From Plantago ovata (Eukaryota; Streptophyta; Magnoliopsida; Lamiales; Plantaginaceae), in the NCBI GenBank assembly GCA_028274465.1, contig CM051455.1, positions 124,035,462 to 124,099,461 on the forward strand: a stretch of DNA of 64,000 bases, in the 5' to 3' direction. Below, piece by piece: positions 57,251 through 64,000 of the stretch (its first letter is position 1; each line of letters begins with the position of its first letter). The position numbers and the translations under genes were made by a program. The notes under the pieces were generated by a model. That model searched no databases, was not told the DNA's origin, and saw nothing but the letters and a program-made list of their open reading frames with translations.

Positions 57251-58975
57251 GAACTGGAAGAGGGACTTGAGAAGGCTAAGGCCGATGGAGCTTTGCATGG
57301 TGCATCTGGCTCCAACACAGGTATATTTGTTATTGAAATTAATATGTCTACAAATAATTCCAATTGCTGGGTATTAGATACAGCGTGTGGCTCACACATT
57401 TGTAATAATGTGCAGGGCCTAAGTGACAGCAGACTGGTTAGACCAGGGGAAGTCGACCTACGCGTGGGGAATGGAGCACGAGTTGCTGCTGAGCGTGTAG
57501 GAACTTATAGACTAGACTTGCCCTCGGGATTTATTTTAGAACTATGTAATTGTTATTTTGTTCCTTCAATCATCAGAAATATTATTTCTATTCCTATGTT
57601 AGACATTGATGGTTTCTCATTTCGTTTTGCAAATAGTAATTGTTACATTTTGCATAATGATGTTAATTATGGGATTGCACCACTCGTGAATGGTTTATAT
57701 TTACTTGATTGTAGACATAATATGTTTCATATACAAAACAAGAAGCCTAAATTAAGTAATGTGAAAAATCCTACCTACTTGTGGCATTGTAGACTTGGCC
57801 ATATAAATGAGACGAGAATTGCACGATTAAATAAGTTGGACTATTTAACTTCATTTGATTTCGAATCATATGGACAATGTGAATCATGTCTCAAAGGAAA
57901 GATGACCAACAAACCCTTTCTAGTAAAGGGAGTACGAGCCGAGAAGGTACTTGAGTTGATCCATAGCGATGTGTGTGGACCTTTCGCAACTCAAGCTAGG
58001 GGAGGTTATTCATACTTCATAACCTTTACTGACGACTTCTCTAGATTTGGACATGTGTATCTTATGAAGCACAAATCCGAAGCCTTTGAGAAGTTTAAGG
58101 AGTATAGAAACGAAGTAGAAAAACAACTCGAAACGAGCATTAAGTCCCTTCGATCTGATCGTGGAGGCGAATACTTGAGTAGAGAATTCACAGATTACTT
58201 AAAAGAAAATGGGATTAGATCTCAATGGACACCTCCTGGAACACCACAATTAAACGGTGTCTCCGAAAGGAGAAATCGAACTTTGTTAGACATGGTGAGA
58301 TCCATGATGAGCTTCTCTACTCTTCCGACATTTTTATGGGGATATGCATTACAAAACTCAATATACATTCTGAATCGCGTTCCATCAAAGTCAGTCGAAA
58401 AGACACCATATGAGTTATGGCATGGTAAGAAGCCTGTTCTCTCACACATGCGAACCTGGGGTTGTCCAGCATATGTGAAGAAGATGCTCACTGGCAAATT
58501 GGAAACAAAAAGTGTAAAGTGTTATTTCATCGGTTATCCTAGGGAAACCAGAGGTTACTTTTTCTATTCCCGCGATGATTTCAAGATCACTGTTTCTAGG
58601 AATGCGACTTTTCTAGAAGACGACTATGTCTTCAAAGATCAAGATCGTAGTAGAATGGAATTGGAAGAAATTCAAGAACCGCGAAATAACAATGAGGTTG
58701 AAGAGTTGTCAAATGGAGTTGACAACAATTCAGTGGGAGCAGTAGGAGATACAAATGCTAGAAGCGAAATACTAGGTAAGCTTCTTGCATCCAGTGGGAG
58801 CACAACAGTGAATGTGTCGCAACCACTAAATTCTCCTACTTCACCGGCAATACCAGTTGTGGAAACTGACTTTCCCCCACACCAGGAACCTGTCACGGAC
58901 AATGTTCCTGAAATAGCTCAGGTTGTAGGACAACCTGACAATCAAGAACCTCAACGCAATCAGAATGTAGAGTGA
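57236..58975 (+). CDS. Copia element C protease and integrase
   Basis: 579 codons. Protease motif [13 protein letters not shown] has Asp48 but DTA instead of the family's DTG. Then the gag-pre-integrase zinc finger (His184, His189, Cys215, Cys218; [12 protein letters not shown]) and the integrase core with Asp245 (HSDVCGP), Asp308 (SDRGGEYL) and Glu344 (NGVSERRN), a D-35-E spacing. The C-terminal linker ends at a TGA at 58973-58975; the same frame goes on into the reverse transcriptase, so one nonsense change splits pol. Confidence 0.9.
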   Translation: MQGKGELEEGLEKAKADGALHGASGSNTGIFVIEINMSTNNSNCWVLDTACGSHICNNVQGLSDSRLVRPGEVDLRVGNGARVAAERVGTYRLDLPSGFILELCNCYFVPSIIRNIISIPMLDIDGFSFRFANSNCYILHNDVNYGIAPLVNGLYLLDCRHNMFHIQNKKPKLSNVKNPTYLWHCRLGHINETRIARLNKLDYLTSFDFESYGQCESCLKGKMTNKPFLVKGVRAEKVLELIHSDVCGPFATQARGGYSYFITFTDDFSRFGHVYLMKHKSEAFEKFKEYRNEVEKQLETSIKSLRSDRGGEYLSREFTDYLKENGIRSQWTPPGTPQLNGVSERRNRTLLDMVRSMMSFSTLPTFLWGYALQNSIYILNRVPSKSVEKTPYELWHGKKPVLSHMRTWGCPAYVKKMLTGKLETKSVKCYFIGYPRETRGYFFYSRDDFKITVSRNATFLEDDYVFKDQDRSRMELEEIQEPRNNNEVEELSNGVDNNSVGAVGDTNARSEILGKLLASSGSTTVNVSQPLNSPTSPAIPVVETDFPPHQEPVTDNVPEIAQVVGQPDNQEPQRNQNVE

Positions 58976-60718
58976 GAACAAACGACAATAGTTATACCAC
59001 AAAGAGTAAGGAAGGGAAGGGTTATACCCGAACAAGTAATTGCAGTACGTAGGTCGGATAGGGAAAGAGTTCCAAAGAAAAAGGTGAGTTTACTCTTAGA
59101 GAGTCATGAAGATGATGTTGTAAATTCACCTGATTTGGATGGCCCTAAGACTTACACCGAGGCAATGTTGGACATTGACTCGGAGAGGTGGCAAGAAGCC
59201 ATGGAATCCGAAATAGACTCGATGTATCAGAATCAAGTTTGGAACTTGGTTGAATTGCCAGATGGGGTTAGACCTATTGGATGCAAATGGGTTTTCAAGA
59301 GAAAAACCGATGCCGATGGCAAGATACAAACCTACAAGGCTAGGTTAGTGGAAAAGGGTTATAATCAAAGACAAGGTATTGATTATGATGAGACCTTTTC
59401 GCCAGTAGCTAAAATTAAGTCTATTCAGATTTTACTTGCTATAGCTGCATATCATGATTACGAGATTTGGCAAATGGATGTGAAAACCGCTTTCCTTAAT
59501 GGAAATTTGGAAGAAGAGGTGTATATGATACAACCTGAAGGATTTACATCCAAGTCATCTCCCAAATCAGTATGCAAGCTGCAGAGGTCCATATATGGAC
59601 TGAAGCAAGCCTCTAGAAGCTGGAATATCCGCTTTGACGAAGCTGTCAAATCGTTTGACTTTGTCAGAAGTATGGAAGATCCTTGCGTATATATAAAACG
59701 CTGCAATGAAGGAATTGTTTTCATGGTCGTATATGTCGATGACATTCTGATCATGGGAAACACTATTCCCCTCCTACAGTCAGTAAAAGATTGGTTGTCC
59801 AGAATCTTCTCAATGAAGGATCTGGGTGAAGCCTGTTACATACTTGGCATCAAAATCCATAGGGATAGAGCCAACAGGATGTTAGGGCTGTCACAATCCA
59901 CCTATATTGACAAAGTGATTAAACGCTTTCGAATGGAAGAATCCAAGACGGGTTTCTTGCCAGCAGGTCATGGTGTTATTCTTTCGTCGAATGATAGTCC
60001 TTCGACTGAAGAAGAAATGGAACACATGAAAAGAATCCCATATGCATCTGCAATTGGATCTATCATGTATGCCATGAATTGCACCAGGCCAGATGTGGCC
60101 TTTGCGCTGAGTGTCACTTGTCGTCACCAAAAGAATCCAGGTCTTAAGCATTGGACTGCTGTTAAGACGATCCTCAAGTATCTTAGACGAACTAAGGATC
60201 AATTTTTGGTGTTTGGTGGACAACCGGAGTTGATAGCATCTGGGTATGCTGATGCCAGTTTCCAATCTGATCCGGATGATTACAAATCACAAACTGGGTA
60301 TGTGTTTGTACTCAATGGTGGGGCTGTTAGCTGGAAAAGTTGCAAGCAAGCAACTGTTGCTGATTCTGCGACCGAATCCGAGTACATTGCTGCATCAGAG
60401 GCTGCGAAAGAAGCCGTCTGGATGTCTGAGTTCCTCAAGGAACTAGGGGTAGTTCCAAATGTTGGACCGATAAAATTTTACTGTGACAACACTGGGGCTG
60501 TTGCACAGGCAAAGGAACCAAGATCCACCAACAGGAACAAGCATGTACCTAGGAAATACCATGTAATTAGAAAACTGGTAGCTAGAGGAGAAGTATCTAT
60601 AGAACGTGTCACCACTGAAGATAATGTGGCTGACCCTTTCACCAAAGCCTTGAGCTCGGAGAAACATGTTAGACATTACGAGAACATAGGTGTTAGGCAA
60701 ATGGGTGATTGGCTCTAG
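58976..60718 (+). CDS. Copia element C reverse transcriptase and RNase H
   Basis: In frame with the preceding part beyond a single TGA; first ATG at 59084. Counting from it: KWVFKRKTDADGKI, WQMDVKTAFLNG (Asp132), KLQRSIYGLKQASRSW, catalytic YVDD at 217-220, and the RNase H with GYADASFQSDPDD, SATESEYIAASEAAKEAVW, FYCDNTGAVAQ and NVADPFTKAL, ending GDWL-stop. Complete and unbroken, of typical length. Copies element RNA to DNA and removes the RNA. Confidence 0.93.
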   Translation, partial: EQTTIVIPQRVRKGRVIPEQVIAVRRSDRERVPKKKVSLLLESHEDDVVNSPDLDGPKTYTEAMLDIDSERWQEAMESEIDSMYQNQVWNLVELPDGVRPIGCKWVFKRKTDADGKIQTYKARLVEKGYNQRQGIDYDETFSPVAKIKSIQILLAIAAYHDYEIWQMDVKTAFLNGNLEEEVYMIQPEGFTSKSSPKSVCKLQRSIYGLKQASRSWNIRFDEAVKSFDFVRSMEDPCVYIKRCNEGIVFMVVYVDDILIMGNTIPLLQSVKDWLSRIFSMKDLGEACYILGIKIHRDRANRMLGLSQSTYIDKVIKRFRMEESKTGFLPAGHGVILSSNDSPSTEEEMEHMKRIPYASAIGSIMYAMNCTRPDVAFALSVTCRHQKNPGLKHWTAVKTILKYLRRTKDQFLVFGGQPELIASGYADASFQSDPDDYKSQTGYVFVLNGGAVSWKSCKQATVADSATESEYIAASEAAKEAVWMSEFLKELGVVPNVGPIKFYCDNTGAVAQAKEPRSTNRNKHVPRKYHVIRKLVARGEVSIERVTTEDNVADPFTKALSSEKHVRHYENIGVRQMGDWL

Positions 60719-60719
60719 G

Positions 60720-60732
60720 CCAAGTGGGAGAT
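60720..60732 (+). promoter_or_regulatory. Polypurine tract of Copia element C
   Basis: CCAAGTGGGAGAT directly before the LTR start at 60733; the same tract occurs in Copia element B. Confidence 0.85.
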
Positions 60733-62668
60733 TGAAAGTATGTATGTCCTAGAGACAACCATTTGCAAGATGATATGTACTTAGATCATAATCAGTTTAT
60801 TATTATTTATATTGCATATTAATTGGCTCTACATCTTTGGATTATTTATTTGGTTGTTTTAAGATAATTCTATAAGATGTTCCCATGGACTATATGTTAT
60901 TATCAAATGTGTGAGAATTTGGATGACAGAACATAAGTCCTAAAATAGTCCCAATCGAGGTCATTGAGATTTGGGATATCAATGACGCACGTTAAAGATT
61001 GGCATGCGATCTGCATCATATTCTTAGAGGAATGTAGTGACTCTCACAACTACGAATGACTTGGTCATTCATGATGGATGCATGGTACACCTTAGAGGGT
61101 GTTGACTGACCCACCGATAAACCGTTTGATTAATTCTATTAATGTGTCTACGGAAGTATCGGTGTGTAAGGTAATTAACAGTCCTTTGACTTGAGTTCAA
61201 TACTGACTACATGTGTGGAATAATATATCTTGACCATGACCAATGCTTGCAGTCCACTTGGGGTAGATACGGCATGCGTTGGATATATTATGAAGTGTAT
61301 GGGAGTAGTAGTTGAACCAAGATAGAATTCATTCCTCGCAATAGACATTGGAGAGAATACTTTACATCTCATAGTTAGGTTGATCGTTATTCATTGGCCA
61401 ATGCGTTACGATATATTCAAATTGGTGTTTGGATATGATCGAAGATCAACTAACAAGAATGAGAAAGAAATGAATAAGTTATTGGAACTGACACGATATC
61501 ATGTTCTAGACTTATTCGAGTATTCGAGAATGAAGGGACTATATTAACCTTACACTAAAGGTGATTTGTATATCCTTACAAACGTCCTTGTATATTAATG
61601 TTGTTCGGTAAACCGTCTAGGAGTTTCACCGTGAACCTAATTAGATTAGTGATTAATATATAAGGCCCTACGGGTCACACTACATGATTAGTACTCTACC
61701 AAATCGGGATTACTAATAAATAGATATTAATTAGATTAATATTATTTATTATTAAACAAATAAATGTTAATTAGATTAACATTATTTATTATTAAGTGTG
61801 AATAATTTAATTGGGTCAAATTGGACTTGAACAATTAAAATGGAGTGCATGAATTAGACAAAATTTGATTTGGACTAAATGCAATTGGACCCAAATCAAA
61901 AGGAAAGAAATGAAGGGAGAAGTTGGGCCAAAAGGCCCAGCATATTAATCATCTCTCGGGCGCGTGTGCGACACGCGCCCGAGAAGGAGACACGGGCGCG
62001 TGCTGAGCACGCGCCCGGGTGGTTAAGAGAAGTGTGGGGACTTGGTCCCCACCACTTGCTCTCTCTCTCTCTCCATTTTGTTTTCTCTTCATCCGGGTCC
62101 CACGCGTCCCACATATAATTTTGGCTTGTAGTTAGTTTGTTTGAGTGCTTTAAATGCTGGAGAAGAATTTGATTTTGTACGTGTGAATTATTTTGCATGC
62201 ATTCTTCTTCTTCTTCTCTTTACAAGCAAAAGAACAAATACTACATATCAAAATATTTTGTCCTTTTCTGAAAAGGATAAAATTAATACTCCATATAATT
62301 CACATATATCTCAACCTTGTTCAAAGAGTTTCCTAGCACTCTACGGTAGAAGAAAATCTGTGGATACCGAGGTTAAGGAGTTCAAGCTGGAGAATACCGA
62401 GGATTGGGATTTGCTTGGAGCAGAGCTTGAAGACTTGGAGCTCACTGAAGAGGAATACGAAGCCTACGATCGTGAATTCGCAGAAGAGGAGATCGAGGAG
62501 CAACAATTGGATTTTGCTGAACAAACTGACGAGGAGAAGGAGTTGCTTAATTTGTAAGATTTTTCTCCTCTACGTATCACATGTTAAATAATCATTATCA
62601 AGATAGGTCGTAAAATTTTCGAAATTCCGCTGCGTATGCCTAGAGCAAAACGACCCTATATTCCTACA
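60733..62668 (+). repeat. 3' LTR of Copia element C
   Basis: 1936 bases, partner of 43207-45137. GC hairpins at 61954-61984 and 61994-62016 are preserved. Holds the same acidic ORF (62141-62557). Confidence 0.92.
62141..62557 (+). CDS. ORF inside the 3' LTR of Copia element C
   Basis: 138 codons, the counterpart of 44610-45014, four codons longer because the TAG of the 5' copy is TTG (Leu) here. Frame and acidic C-terminus preserved. No ATG at its start. Function unknown. Confidence 0.35.
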   Translation: MSALNAGEEFDFVRVNYFACILLLLLFTSKRTNTTYQNILSFSEKDKINTPYNSHISQPCSKSFLALYGRRKSVDTEVKEFKLENTEDWDLLGAELEDLELTEEEYEAYDREFAEEEIEEQQLDFAEQTDEEKELLNL

Positions 62669-62910
62669 GTTGCAGAGGAGTTAAAATTTGTCGATTGGTA
62701 CGAATCCGCAATTCCCGAATTTCATCATAGCCATGGCGACCGCGAACCACTTGAGGAAGCACTAACAATGCAAGCTGAGACGTGCTACATGACCAAAGAA
62801 GCAAGGGAACTAGTGGAAATAATGGATAGCACCCCAGAAATTCCCGCAGGAGAAGAGGTACTTGAACCTTTGGATGAAGAAGAAGAAGGAAGTGGGTTTC
62901 CTGAAGAACC
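62669..62910 (+). pseudogene. Athila element 3 pol, continuation
   Basis: AEELKFVDWYESAIPEFHHS through EPLDEEEEGSGFPEEP, matching element 1 between protease and reverse transcriptase (about 14640-14870 on -). It directly continues the frame cut at 43206, and is cut in turn by the LTR at 62911. Confidence 0.88.
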
Positions 62911-64000
62911 TGATGAATGTGTATTTTACACTTTCATTCGAGTCTTTTTCACCTAATTTAGCTATCCTCTATGTTAATTTATCTATATTTTAGTACATTT
63001 TATTAGAATAGTGTCACGTTTCCCTTTAGATTTTATTTTACAGGGTTTGGTTGAAATTCGGAGATTTCGGGGCAATTATATTGAAGTCTACAAGGAATTG
63101 GTGTTCCAGAAGCCTGTTTGGAGTATCTGAAGGTTTCCGGATAGGATTTGGAGTCTAGGGGCCGAATCTGGAGGTTAGAAGGCTACTAGAAGTCATAAAC
63201 CGAGTTCGAAAAGGTGAAGAAATCCAAAACCGCGTCGAAAACGCGGAAATTCCGCGAATTTACTGTGGGGCGAACCGCCCCGGGGTTTTTTCGGGCCTAT
63301 ATATAGAGCTCAAGTTTTTCTCCGAAAATCATATCTTTCCAAGCCTACTTTCTCACCTCTCTCTATAGTTTTAGGTAGGAACTTCCCGGGGCCTGTCCTG
63401 GCCTGTCCTGGGAGTTCCGTAGCTTAGGGGATACTTTTTCATAGCAGATTGGAGCGCGTAGGATCGCAATCATCCGGAGATTGACAACCTTCGGTAACTT
63501 TGTATCTTACAGTTTTATCTACTTATTTTATTCTTCTTTCAATATGTTTTCTTCTATGATTGCTATTGATTGCATGCCTATTATGAGTAGCTAAATTTAT
63601 CATTGGTGGTAGTATGTGAATTCTTAGCGAGGGAAGATAATCATGCTAATGGCTATATCGCGCATTATACTCCGTGTCATTGCTTTATTTCGTTGATCAG
63701 TTGAAACCAAAATTCTCGTATGTTGTATTGCTCATTATGCACACCTGGACACTTGTCAACCAATCAGACCAATTATCTTCGTAGTGTTGAATAATTACGG
63801 AACACATTAGGACGTTAGTTGTTGATGAGTCAGACCCATACTATCTTCGTAGTGCTTAATACTTGCAACAAGGACACAAGATTGATTCAAAGATCTCTAT
63901 GCAAGACCGAGGAATTTATGCATGATTATCGACCCTATGTTAAGAAGGACCATACTATCACCAATCTCCATTATCTGCTTGAAAACCCCTATTGCTTTCT
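62911..64000 (+). mobile_element. Athila-family LTR running off the window
   Basis: Starts TGATGAATGTGTATTTTACA right after GAACC (62906-62910, presumed left target duplication). Sense direction + with TATATATAG near 63299 and the hairpin GGGGCGAACCGCCCC near 63267. A 10-base duplication (GGCCTGTCCT) lies near 63391-63410. The window ends inside it, so solo LTR or full element cannot be told. Confidence 0.9.

Larger units (their letters stand above)
43207..62668 (+). mobile_element. Complete Ty1/Copia element C (with a MULE in its leader)
   Basis: LTRs 43207-45137 and 60733-62668 differ at about 30 sites by eye. Flanking five bases are GTTGA on the left and GTTGC on the right; the uninterrupted Athila copy reads GTTGC, so the left copy seems mutated at one base. 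Primer site, gag, protease, integrase, reverse transcriptase, RNase H and polypurine tract are in Copia order. Only a frameshift after gag and one in-frame TGA are seen in the coding part. Without the MULE it is about 9.8 kb. Confidence 0.92.

Noticed and set aside
1..64000. tRNA or rRNA genes
   Set aside because: Only tRNA-complementary primer sites of retroelements were seen; no cloverleaf or rRNA sequence recognised.

Overview
This window is plant nuclear DNA, almost certainly from a large repeat-rich angiosperm genome (probably a eudicot; I cannot name the species). I see no single-copy host gene, tRNA, rRNA or CRISPR array. Nearly every base belongs to transposable elements inserted into one another: Ty1/Copia elements of two kinds (one Sirevirus-like), Ty3/Gypsy elements of the Athila and Tat types, solo LTRs, a gag-protease-only non-autonomous Gypsy element, and a Mutator-like DNA transposon (MULE) carrying a Ulp1-type protease gene beside its transposase.

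Layout. 1-7431: 3' part of a Sirevirus-like Copia element on + (end of RNase H, a palindrome-rich spacer with an assembly gap, a long ORF in the env position, polypurine tract). Its 3' LTR (7432-7580 and 18362-19864) is split by Athila element 1 (7581-18356, coding on -, TSD GCTAG), which itself holds a solo LTR (9344-10619, TSD GTGGT). 19865-27093: Tat-type Gypsy element on -, cut by the Sirevirus LTR and holding a solo LTR in its reverse transcriptase (21220-22489, TSD TCTTG). 27094-29646: Copia LTR fragment plus a second Copia LTR and RNase H end on -. 29647-31759: partial Athila element on -, abutting at 31760 a truncated + strand Athila element (element 3). Element 3 is split into pieces 31760-34884, 42947-43206 and 62669-62910 by a non-autonomous Athila relative (34885-42941, TSD CAGAC), by a complete Copia element (43207-62668) and by another Athila-family LTR running off the window (62911-64000).

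The most interesting part is the MULE at about 45367-54991, inside the untranslated leader of the complete Copia element. It has inverted ends and two convergent multi-exon genes. Splicing by eye gives uninterrupted frames for both: a 1063-residue protein with a C-terminal Ulp1/C48 cysteine protease domain (8 exons, +) and a 776-residue FAR1/MURA-type transposase with FAR1 zinc domain, DDE core and SWIM finger (7 coding exons, -). Introns and spacer of this element, but not its exons, are packed with a short AACATRG motif, partly in tandem arrays.

Together the TSDs and LTR pairs give a relative timetable: Tat element and element 3 oldest; then the Sirevirus, the non-autonomous Athila and the complete Copia element; then Athila element 1 and the MULE; solo LTRs formed by later recombination. 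LTR pairs differ by about 1.5-2.5 percent by eye, so most of this build-up looks recent.
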